A stretch of DNA of 64,000 nt from Gemmatimonas phototrophica. GTDB taxonomy: Bacteria > Gemmatimonadota > Gemmatimonadetes > Gemmatimonadales > Gemmatimonadaceae. Below the pieces are notes generated by a model. The model worked only from the letters and a program-made list of their open reading frames with translations. It ran no database searches and was not told the origin of the DNA. Location: assembly GCF_000695095.2 (NCBI RefSeq), contig NZ_CP011454.1, positions 1,178,001-1,242,000 on the forward strand, given 5' to 3'. Of the stretch, positions 39,601-54,005 are shown piece after piece. The position numbers were made by a program, and so were the translations under genes. Position 1 is the stretch's first letter. Each line of letters begins with the position of its first letter.

Positions 39601-39842
39601 GGTCGGGCTTTGCGGCCGATGTGCGGCGATCGGCTTTTGAGCCGTTCGTCACCACCCGGGCGAACGGGATGGGGATGGGGCTCGCGATTGCGCGCCGCGT
39701 GGTGGAGGCGCATGGTGGTACCATTGCCGTGGGTCAGCTTCCAGGTGCAGGAGCGGTGGTGTCGCTGTGGTTGCCGGCACGACACGTTCCGGTCGATGGG
39801 TCAGACAGTCTGGTGCCTCAACAGGTGACAATGCATGGGTGA
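36690..39842 (+). CDS. Propeller-type sensor histidine kinase
   Basis: 1050 residues. Signal-like N terminus (1-23), a periplasmic sensor built of two-component-regulator propeller repeats (LAVDRDGYAWGGTFGGLFRFD, ALYAHPNGDLWIGTPSG and many more, about 45-620), a Y_Y_Y domain (about 670-740, FADAMQYRYRLEGRDNAW), one membrane span at about 747-768, a coiled coil, then the HisKA dimerisation helix with the phosphorylated His818 in SLSHELGQPLAAIVNNAE and the HATPase domain (NALEAAR, VDNGSGF, GMGMGLAIARRVV). It overlaps the regulator gene by 8 bases. Such large propeller sensors often respond to polysaccharides in Bacteroidetes; the ligand here is unknown. Confidence 0.88.
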   Translation: MPGLRALFSLFVTLGAAARPLTAQRLVEPADVRVLASDVSVRSWTVESGLPQSSVIELAVDRDGYAWGGTFGGLFRFDGRSIQTYASSELPVLSANAVTALYAHPNGDLWIGTPSGTIARLRNGRVMDTVAALPRDQATSTIDELTVDRAGTLWVREGGEVHHFVHGHWSAPLPFPSYSSFVQDSRGRMYYVGPRGLVQVDANGVSRVGRIPNTPELRDHAGLYLDPRERLWFGQEAGLWVQEAGQIRRVPGIAGRVQVITADNSGIIWIGAGARLYRYRPPTDGGDDVPPQAILDAGGEVHALAFTRDGLLLLGTSERMVVVRPTAARLVSSKRAFPDGGTNSLASPGDGTVYSTSGCSDVRRTDSASAVKDLIARPLTPGCSQSLLVDRQRRLWIGGDGAIRRRNVDGTDRVWRINSYLPSPAAVRPLLEHGDTVLFGLSDGRVGRIGADNALTFLPGWETPTDVPIQSMGRSADGTVWIAQAGMLARWRDGMQRTFHRLHGIPLAIPRALLPDTAGGVWIGTYGSGLWYFREGRQARRVALADPTISALITDPNNRVWMPGNRGLTVVSLAALRRWVADSTEPPTLRLLSIADGIPEANAGWPAATQRSPGVLAFATVRGMVEVHTAALKTAGETPAVRIDSLRSGTGRFFDPGAPIVLAPEDRVLNVGFSAPSFRFADAMQYRYRLEGRDNAWSSLGPSRTMRISALNPGRYLLRLEGRVPGGNWRDVRPLEINVPARLSELRWPRVLLALLVATLIVLALLQRVRSVKATARAREVELRARRDAAVAAEAHQREMAQVGRVAVAGELTASLSHELGQPLAAIVNNAEVARRLVARQVAQGGVPNPAVEEALLDVVAQGRRASQVVREFRRFLRREQGEREALTIRDLLESTTVLLRQEFADRGVPLHVQVAKDVPVVQVERVLIQQVLVNLLQNALEAARWVPSGQVLLRARAVRDGVRMTVVDNGSGFAADVRRSAFEPFVTTRANGMGMGLAIARRVVEAHGGTIAVGQLPGAGAVVSLWLPARHVPVDGSDSLVPQQVTMHG

Positions 39843-40461
39843 TGAACGAACAGGCGAGGTACGACCGCTGGTCGCGGTGGTGGATGACGACGATGCGGCA
39901 CGCGTGTCGCTGACCCGGCTCCTGGACATCTCCGGCTTTACGGCGAGCGGCTTTGACTCAGGGGCTGCCTTTCTGGACGCACCAGAGGCCGCGGCGGTAC
40001 GCTGCGTGGTGACCGATTTGCAGATGCCGGGGCTGACCGGCCTCGATCTGCAGCAGGCGCTGACGGCCCGGGGCATTGTGGTGCCCATGGTGTTCGTGAC
40101 CGGCTTCGGGACAGTGTCCAGCAGCGTGCAGGCGATGCGGGACGGGGCCGTGGACTTTCTGGAAAAGCCGGCGGACCCTGGGGCCCTGCTGGACGCCGTG
40201 GAGCGCGCCGTCGCACGGGGAGCGAGCTTGCAGGCCAAGGCCGAGGTGTCGGCCGATGTGCAGCGTCGGCTGGATCTGCTGACGGGGCGGGAGCGCCAGG
40301 TGTTCGCGGGGGTGGTGCAGGGGCTCGCCAACAAGCAGATCGCGGCGCAGTTGGGAATCGCGCTCAAGACGGTGAAGGTGCACCGCGGCCGGGTCATGCA
40401 GAAAATGGAAGCCCAGTCGGTGGCGGATCTGGTGCGCTTTGCGGAGGCGCTGGGGGTGTAG
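39835..40461 (+). CDS. FixJ/NarL-type response regulator
   Basis: 208 residues: receiver domain with acidic cluster VVDDDDAAR, phosphoacceptor Asp61 (VVTDLQMPGL), Thr/Lys switch residues in FVTGFG and EKPAD, and a C-terminal LuxR-type HTH (LTGRERQVFAGVVQGLANKQIAAQLGI, then VKVHRGRVMQKM). The start at 39835 lies 8 bases before the kinase stop. Cognate partner of the propeller kinase. Target genes are unknown; the neighbouring beta-helix lipoprotein is a candidate. Confidence 0.92.
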   Translation: MGDERTGEVRPLVAVVDDDDAARVSLTRLLDISGFTASGFDSGAAFLDAPEAAAVRCVVTDLQMPGLTGLDLQQALTARGIVVPMVFVTGFGTVSSSVQAMRDGAVDFLEKPADPGALLDAVERAVARGASLQAKAEVSADVQRRLDLLTGRERQVFAGVVQGLANKQIAAQLGIALKTVKVHRGRVMQKMEAQSVADLVRFAEALGV

Positions 40462-40465
40462 CTAC

Positions 40466-40536
40466 CCAGAACTCAGAACTCGAACTCACAACCCGAAACT
40501 GATCAGTTCCGGGTGCTGGGTATGGGTTTCGGGTCA
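40466..40536. repeat. Iterated ACTC/ACCC heptad hairpin, copy 1
   Basis: Stretch built from ~7-base words (CAGAACT, GAACTCA, CCGAAAC, GGGTTTC) arranged as an imperfect inverted repeat: CCCGAAACT (40492-40500), loop GATC, AGTTCCGGG (40505-40513). It follows the regulator gene and might end its transcript. A similar structure occurs after nusG. Confidence 0.6.
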
Positions 40537-40660
40537 GGGGTACAATGGTATTGACGGAATCTTCGGCCACGCTTCGGGTGCGGGGGTTGGCCAGTAACCC
40601 TGTGATGTGCCGCCACTTGCGGAGGGCGGGGGCGTCGTGTGGATAGGATGGGCGCGTGAC

Positions 40661-40689
40661 TTGCGGGGGGCTCCCGGCGCTGCTACGTT
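40661..40689 (+). promoter_or_regulatory. Sigma-70-type promoter of rpmG-secE-nusG
   Basis: TTGCGG (40661-40666), 17-base spacer, TACGTT (40684-40689). The expected start is about 40696. It resembles the gyrB promoter (TTGCTT-17-TACATT). Confidence 0.6.
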
Positions 40690-40700
40690 GCAAGGCTCAC

Positions 40701-40727
40701 CCCACTTCGGTGAAAGCCGGAGGTGGG
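40701..40727 (+). promoter_or_regulatory. 5' leader hairpin before rpmG
   Basis: CCCACTTCGG, loop TGAAAG, CCGGAGGTGGG: a GC-rich stem of about 10 base pairs with one bulge, placed a few bases after the predicted transcript start. It could stabilise the mRNA 5' end or form an attenuator; no T run follows. Confidence 0.55.
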
Positions 40728-40761
40728 TCCGAACTATTTTGAGCTGTGACGAGGCCGGACG

Positions 40762-40914
40762 ATGGCGCGCGAGAAGATCATCCTCGGTTGCACCGAGTGT
40801 AAGAACCGCAACTACTTCACGATGAAGAACAAGCGTCTTCATCCGGAGCGCGTGGAGTGGAAGAAGTACTGCCCGCGCTGCAATAAGCACCAGCTCCATA
40901 AGGAAACCAAGTAA
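40762..40914 (+). CDS. rpmG: 50S ribosomal protein L33
   Basis: A 50-residue protein, [19 protein letters not shown], ending HKETK. It carries both CxxC pairs (CTEC and CPRC), so it is the zinc-binding C+ form, generally used when zinc is plentiful. secE starts 3 bases after the stop, the classical rpmG-secE-nusG order. Confidence 0.97.
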   Translation: MAREKIILGCTECKNRNYFTMKNKRLHPERVEWKKYCPRCNKHQLHKETK

Positions 40915-40917
40915 CCC

Positions 40918-41151
40918 ATGACGGCTCCCGTCGAGGTTTCCCGACCGGGACTTGGCACGCGGCTGGTCACGTTTTATCACGACGTGCTGGCTGAGATGAA
41001 GAAGGTGACGTGGCCGGATCGCCCGCAGCTGCAGTCGGCGACCATCCAGATCATCATCTTCGTGCTGATTCTTGGCGCACTCATTGGGCTGATCGACGTG
41101 GCGCTGCAGTTTGCGCTCGTGCGATTGCCGGCCATGCTCGTCGGACGCTGA
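40918..41151 (+). CDS. secE: Preprotein translocase subunit SecE
   Basis: 77 residues, the short single-span form: cytoplasmic amphipathic helix with the conserved EMKKVTWPDRPQLQSATI, then one membrane span at about 43-66. It holds SecY together in the SecYEG channel. Confidence 0.97.
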   Translation: MTAPVEVSRPGLGTRLVTFYHDVLAEMKKVTWPDRPQLQSATIQIIIFVLILGALIGLIDVALQFALVRLPAMLVGR

Positions 41152-41161
41152 GGTGACCCCC

Positions 41162-41719
41162 ATGTCCGTGTCGATGCTTGAGCACCGGTTTTACGCGGTC
41201 CAGACCACGTCTGGCCATGAGAACAAGGTGCAGCGCTTGATCCAGCGAAAGATCGACATGGATCCGGCGCAGCCCGAGGACCGTCTGATCCGTCAGGCGC
41301 TCGTGCCCACGCAGGAAGTGGTCGAGATCAAGAACGGCAAGAAGGTCACCGTGGAGCGGAAGATCTTCCCGGGATACGTGCTGGTGGAGATGGTCGCGTC
41401 GCAGGATACCCTGCACGAGATCAACGCCATTCAGGGCGTCATCAAGTTTGTCGGGAAGGACAAGGACCCGATGCCGCTGCGCGACGACGAAGTGCGTCGC
41501 CTGCTGGGGCAGGCGGATCCGACCGACGACACCCCGGTGCGCGAGGAGATTCCGTTCCTCGTGGGGCAGGCGGTGGCGATCACGGAAGGTCCGTTCGCGG
41601 ACTTCAACGGGACCGTCGAAGAAATTCTGTCCGACAAGGGCAAGGTGCGCGTGTCGGTGAGCCTGTTCGGGCGGCCGACGAGCGTGGAGCTGGATTACCT
41701 GCAGTTACGCGGATATTGA
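41162..41719 (+). CDS. nusG: Transcription elongation/antitermination factor NusG
   Basis: 185 residues. NGN domain (RFYAVQTTSGHENKVQRLI to about 115, including RKIFPGYVLVEM) binds the RNA-polymerase clamp; the KOW domain (VAITEGPFADFNGTVEEI onward) contacts Rho or ribosomal S10. The start at 41162 (MSVSMLEHRFYAV) is chosen by alignment; sequence before it overlaps secE out of frame. Confidence 0.96.
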   Translation: MSVSMLEHRFYAVQTTSGHENKVQRLIQRKIDMDPAQPEDRLIRQALVPTQEVVEIKNGKKVTVERKIFPGYVLVEMVASQDTLHEINAIQGVIKFVGKDKDPMPLRDDEVRRLLGQADPTDDTPVREEIPFLVGQAVAITEGPFADFNGTVEEILSDKGKVRVSVSLFGRPTSVELDYLQLRGY

Positions 41720-41727
41720 CGGTCGAG

Positions 41728-41783
41728 CTTTGAGTTCTGAGTAAGAGTTTTGAGTCGTGAGTACTCAAAACTCAGCACTCAAA
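41728..41783. repeat. Iterated TTGAGT heptad hairpin, copy 2
   Basis: Words TTTGAGT, TCTGAGT, TTTTGAGT then ACTCAAA, ACTCAGC, ACTCAAA. The core is a perfect 11-base-pair stem GAGTTTTGAGT (41745-41755) / ACTCAAAACTC (41763-41773) with a 7-base loop. It follows nusG and may end or process that transcript. Confidence 0.7.
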
Positions 41784-41841
41784 ACGCCGAACTGTTGTTG
41801 TACGCCGCGACCACTCGGCGCAAAACAATGTGGCAGCTAGA

Positions 41842-41866
41842 CCGCTGTCGGATGGTCCGACGGTGG
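41842..41866 (+). promoter_or_regulatory. Leader hairpin before rplK (candidate L1 site)
   Basis: CCGCTGTCGGA, loop TGG, TCCGACGGTGG: 11-base-pair stem with two G-T pairs, 21 bases upstream of rplK. In other bacteria ribosomal protein L1 represses rplK-rplA by binding the leader; whether this stem carries the L1 contacts cannot be judged by eye. Confidence 0.5.
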
Positions 41867-41887
41867 AACTCGCGATGAGGAAGTAAG

Positions 41888-42310
41888 ATGGCCAAAAAGG
41901 TCACTGGATTCGTCAAGCTGCAGATTCCAAGCGGCAAGGCGAACCCGGCGCCCCCGGTGGGTACGGCCCTCGGTCCCCAGGGTATCAACATCATGGGCTT
42001 CTGCAAAGAGTTTAATGCTCGGACGCAGGGCGGTGATATGATCATCCCGGTCGAGGTCACGATCTACGCGGACAAGTCGTTCACTTTCATTTTGAAGACG
42101 CCGCCGGCGGCGGAACTCATCAAGAAGGAGATCGGCGTGGAACGGGGCTCGGGTCAGCCGAACAAGGTGAAGGTCGGAACCATCACGCGGGCGCAGCTCG
42201 AAAAGATTGCGACCGTGAAGATGCCCGATCTCAACTGTGAAAACATGGAGAGCGCGGTGGCGATGATCGCCGGTGCCGCTCGTTCCATGGGCATCACGGT
42301 CAAGGATTGA
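41888..42310 (+). CDS. rplK: 50S ribosomal protein L11
   Basis: 140 residues, full family length: [36 protein letters not shown], and C-terminal [27 protein letters not shown]. It forms the GTPase-associated centre with 23S rRNA. Ribosome site GAGGAAG lies 3 bases before the ATG. Confidence 0.98.
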   Translation: MAKKVTGFVKLQIPSGKANPAPPVGTALGPQGINIMGFCKEFNARTQGGDMIIPVEVTIYADKSFTFILKTPPAAELIKKEIGVERGSGQPNKVKVGTITRAQLEKIATVKMPDLNCENMESAVAMIAGAARSMGITVKD

Positions 42311-42315
42311 GCCTC

Positions 42316-43005
42316 ATGAAGACGCATGGAAAGAAGTTCCGCGCCGCGAGTGAGCGTCGCGACCATTCGAAGTCGTATGAGGCCAAGCAGGCGATCGCGC
42401 TCGTGAAGGACATGGCATTCGCCAAGTTCGACGAGTCGGTGGAAGTCGCGATTCGTCTTGGCGTCGATCCCCGTCATGCCGACCAGGTGGTCCGTGGCAC
42501 CGTCGTCCTCCCGGCTGGTACGGGTAAGACGATGCGCGTGCTCGTCATCTGCGCCGGTGCCAAGATTCAGGAAGCCCAGGATGCGGGCGCTGATTTCGTG
42601 GGCACGGAGTTCCTGGCCAAGATCAAGGAAGGCTGGCTCGATTTCGACGTCATGATTGCGACGCCGGACCAGATGGGACAGATCGGCCAGCTCGGCCGCG
42701 TCCTTGGTCCGCGTGGCCTGATGCCGAACCCGAAGGCCGGTACGGTCACGTTTGACGTGGCGAAGGCAGTCAAGGAATCGAAGGGCGGCAAGATCGAGTT
42801 CCGCGTTGACAAGGGGGGCAATGTGCACGCCCCGATCGGCAAGGTTTCGTTCACCCCCGACCAGCTCGAGTCCAACTTCACCGCGCTGATGGATACGATC
42901 GTTCGTTCGAAGCCGGCAGCGGCCAAGGGCGTGTACATCCGCAACGTCGCGATCTCGAGCTCCATGGGTCCTGGCGTCACCGTCGACACCACGCCGTTCC
43001 GGTAA
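42316..43005 (+). CDS. rplA: 50S ribosomal protein L1
   Basis: 229 residues. Family motifs [22 protein letters not shown] and [16 protein letters not shown] are complete. L1 is the likely autorepressor of this operon. The ATG at 42316 is used; an in-frame TTG at 42307 overlaps the rplK stop but gives no family match. Confidence 0.98.
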   Translation: MKTHGKKFRAASERRDHSKSYEAKQAIALVKDMAFAKFDESVEVAIRLGVDPRHADQVVRGTVVLPAGTGKTMRVLVICAGAKIQEAQDAGADFVGTEFLAKIKEGWLDFDVMIATPDQMGQIGQLGRVLGPRGLMPNPKAGTVTFDVAKAVKESKGGKIEFRVDKGGNVHAPIGKVSFTPDQLESNFTALMDTIVRSKPAAAKGVYIRNVAISSSMGPGVTVDTTPFR

Positions 43006-43020
43006 GAGGGTAACGCAACC

Positions 43021-43524
43021 ATGAAAGCCAAGCCGAAGGCCAAGAAGGCCGATAAGCAGATCCTGGTAGACAGCCTCAAGACGACGCTCAGCGGCGCGCA
43101 GGCGCTCTACTACACCGACTTCACGGGGCTGAACGTGAAGCGCATGACCGAACTCCGTCGCCGCCTGCGCAAGGCGGGGGTGGACTACGTCGTGATCAAG
43201 AACACGCTGGCGCTCCGGGCAGTCAACGAGAGCGGACTGGTTTCCCAGCGTCTGAAGGGCCCGACGGGGGTGGTGGTGGCGAAGGATGCCATCACGGCAG
43301 CGAAGGTCCTCTCCGACTTTGCGAAGGAGAACGACCAGAAGCCCGCTGTGAAGGGTGGTCTGTACGAGGGCAACGCGGTGGATGCGGAGATGGTCAAGAA
43401 GTTGGCCTCCCTGCCCACGCGTGAAGATGCGCTCTCGATCTTCGCCGGCTACCTCAACAGCATCCCGATGATGTTCGCCCTCGCCCTCGACGCCCGTAAG
43501 GCGCAGCTCGAAGGCTCCAACTGA
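43021..43524 (+). CDS. rplJ: 50S ribosomal protein L10
   Basis: 167 residues: RNA-binding N-terminal domain ([40 protein letters not shown]) and C-terminal helix that carries L7/L12 dimers. The N terminus is lysine-rich ([13 protein letters not shown]). It follows rplA by 15 bases. Confidence 0.97.
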   Translation: MKAKPKAKKADKQILVDSLKTTLSGAQALYYTDFTGLNVKRMTELRRRLRKAGVDYVVIKNTLALRAVNESGLVSQRLKGPTGVVVAKDAITAAKVLSDFAKENDQKPAVKGGLYEGNAVDAEMVKKLASLPTREDALSIFAGYLNSIPMMFALALDARKAQLEGSN

Positions 43525-43593
43525 GTTCCCCAGGCGTACGCCTGATTACACGCCCCAGGATCCCTGGGGGACATTCACGGAGAAAGTACCACC

Positions 43594-43974
<381 letters not shown>

Positions 43975-44030
43975 GGCCACGGCTTTCCAGCCACCGGTTT
44001 ACGTCGACACCCCGTAGTTCCGTCGTTGTA

Positions 44031-44092
44031 ACGCTCCTCCCCGGGGGCTTCGGTCATGTTTTGATGACTGAAGCCGTCGGGGACGGAGCGCT
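44031..44092 (+). promoter_or_regulatory. rplL-rpoB intergenic hairpin (attenuator / processing site)
   Basis: Long imperfect stem, about 28 bases per arm: left arm 44031-44057, loop GTTTTG, right arm 44064-44092. Key paired words: GGCTTCGGTCAT with ATGACTGAAGCC, CGCTCC with GGAGCG. It is followed by CTTTG. E. coli has a partial attenuator and an RNase III site at the same place, which sets rpoBC expression below that of the ribosomal genes. Confidence 0.75.
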
Positions 44093-44151
44093 TTGCGCCC
44101 CCGGTCACCCCGGGATCGCGCGCCCCGCCAGAGGGTGAGCCCCTTAAGGAT

Positions 44152-48714
<4,563 letters not shown>

Positions 48715-48717
48715 CGC

Positions 48718-53034
<4,317 letters not shown>

Positions 53035-53053
53035 GACCTCGGGGTATGGTGCG

Positions 53054-53090
53054 AGAACGCGGGCGGTGCCATTGGCACCGCCCGCGTTCT
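53054..53090 (+). terminator. Terminator of the rpoBC operon
   Basis: 17-base-pair perfect stem AGAACGCGGGCGGTGCC, loop ATT, complementary arm, then CTTTCGTCT. Confidence 0.93.
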
Positions 53091-53103
53091 CTTTCGTCTG
53101 GAA

Positions 53104-53220
53104 TGAGATGGGGAGATCGGGAGGTGAGAGCGTTGCGAAGTGAGAAAATGCGATGGATATCGAATGTGAGAATGTCGAGATAACCACGACGATGAGAAGT
53201 GCGAGTGCTTCGTCCGCACG
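53104..53220 (+). repeat. Dispersed TGAGA-type repeat, copy B (left arm of inverted pair)
   Basis: Same orientation as copy A. Shares GAGGTGAGAGCGTTGCGA, ATGCGATGGATATCGAA and GTCGAGATAACCACGAC, and ends in GTGCG ... CGCAC, which can pair. It lies just after the rpoC terminator. Copy C, 650 bases away, is its inverted partner. Confidence 0.88.
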
Positions 53221-53228
53221 TTGAGGTT

Positions 53229-53302
53229 TGAGACCGCTGCGCGGGGAGAGGTGAGACCGCTGCGCGGGGAGAGGTGAGACCGCTGCGCGGGGAGAGGTGA
53301 GA
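53229..53302 (+). repeat. 23-base tandem repeat, about three units
   Basis: Unit starts TGAGACCGCTGCGCGG and ends GGAGAGG; TGAGA words at 53229, 53252, 53275 and 53298, spaced exactly 23 bases. The unit is made of the same words as the repeat core. It is too short and without unique spacers to be a CRISPR array. Confidence 0.9.
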
Positions 53303-53374
53303 CTTCGCGTTGAAATGGTCCGATGCGCGTGCTTCTGGTGAGACTGGGCGCGGCGAGTTTTGCTATCGTCGCGC

Positions 53375-53776
53375 ATGGCACACAATCCGCAAAAACTCGA
53401 AGTGGTGCGCCGGGCGTTTGCGCTGGCGGTAACGGTGCACCGGCTTGCTGACGAATACACGGCGGCCATGGCTCGCGTATCGCCGGGCATGCGTGCGCAG
53501 CTGCTGCGCGCGGTGGACTCCATGGCGCTCAATCTCACCGAAGGCGCCGGCTGTGAGTCTCCGACCAAGACCGCGACTTTCTGCACAACGGCCATTGGAT
53601 CCTGCAACGAAGTCGAACTGCAACTGCGTCTGGCGTCTGCCTTGGAGGTCCTTCCCCCCACCAAGGACTACATCACCGATGAAGTCATCGAAGTCCGCCG
53701 GTTGATCTACGGATTCCGCAAATACGTGCTGTCACATCCACCCATCACCCCCACGCCCGGCCCCGCCAGCCAATGA
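53375..53776 (+). CDS. Four-helix-bundle protein, 23S-rRNA-IVS (S23) family
   Basis: 133 residues, all helical. The family fingerprint is clear: ALNLTEGAGCESPTKTATF and TTAIGSCNEVELQLRLASAL correspond to the usual NIAEGxGR and AxGSxxExexqLxxA; helices span about 5-30, 38-55, 64-92 and 100-119, with a Pro-rich tail. Relatives are encoded inside 23S rRNA intervening sequences and, as bAvd-like proteins, beside diversity-generating retroelements; they bind nucleic acid through a basic surface. Function in free-standing loci is unknown. It lies between inverted repeats B and C. No reverse transcriptase is in the window. The start ATG at 53375 fits the family; the upstream 53360 TTG is less likely. 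Confidence 0.85.
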   Translation: MAHNPQKLEVVRRAFALAVTVHRLADEYTAAMARVSPGMRAQLLRAVDSMALNLTEGAGCESPTKTATFCTTAIGSCNEVELQLRLASALEVLPPTKDYITDEVIEVRRLIYGFRKYVLSHPPITPTPGPASQ

Positions 53777-53836
53777 CCGTCTCCCGCAACGCGGTCTCAA
53801 TGCCCCCGTAACCCGGTCTCAATTCTCCCGCGAAGC

Positions 53837-53865
53837 GATCTCAGATCTCAGATCTCAGATCTCAG
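53837..53865 (+). repeat. GATCTCA heptad repeated four times
   Basis: Perfect head-to-tail copies at 53837, 53844, 53851 and 53858, directly beside copy C. Confidence 0.95.
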
Positions 53866-53866
53866 C

Positions 53867-54005
53867 GTGCCGACGAAGCACCTGCACCTCTCACCATCGT
53901 GGTTATCTCGACCCTCTCACATTCGAAATCCATCCCAATCTCTCACCTCACAACGCTCTCACCTCCAATTCTCACCGCTCAAGATCTCACCGTCTCACCT
54001 CTCCC
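53867..54005 (-). repeat. Dispersed TGAGA-type repeat, copy C (right arm of inverted pair)
   Basis: Reverse orientation. On the minus strand it reads GGAGGTGAGAGCGTTGTGA, then GGGATGGATTTCGAATGTG, GTCGAGATAACCACGA and GTGCAGGTGCTTCGTC. The end nearest the kinase gene encodes that protein's last residues (ETGEVRR) and its stop codon. Confidence 0.88.

Larger units (their letters stand above)
53104..54005. mobile_element. Candidate inverted-repeat element carrying the S23-family gene
   Basis: The left part is repeat B plus 23-base tandems (53104-53302), the centre is the four-helix-bundle gene, the right part is degenerate TGAGACCGC-type units in reverse, four GATCTCA heptads and repeat C (53780-54005). 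A transcript of the whole unit could fold into a long imperfect stem with the gene in the loop, as in 23S rRNA intervening sequences. No transposase or target duplication is visible; mobility is inferred only from the repeats and from its position inside a normally contiguous gene cluster. Confidence 0.5.

Noticed and set aside
40536-40762. tRNA-Trp gene, often found before secE
   Set aside because: No GGTTCGA T-arm or matching acceptor stem is present in the stretch.
53229-53302. CRISPR-like direct repeats
   Set aside because: Units of 23 bases follow one another with no unique spacers, and no cas genes are present; this is a plain tandem repeat.
53104-54005. Diversity-generating retroelement
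   Set aside because: The four-helix-bundle protein is related to Avd, but no reverse transcriptase or template/variable repeat pair is visible.
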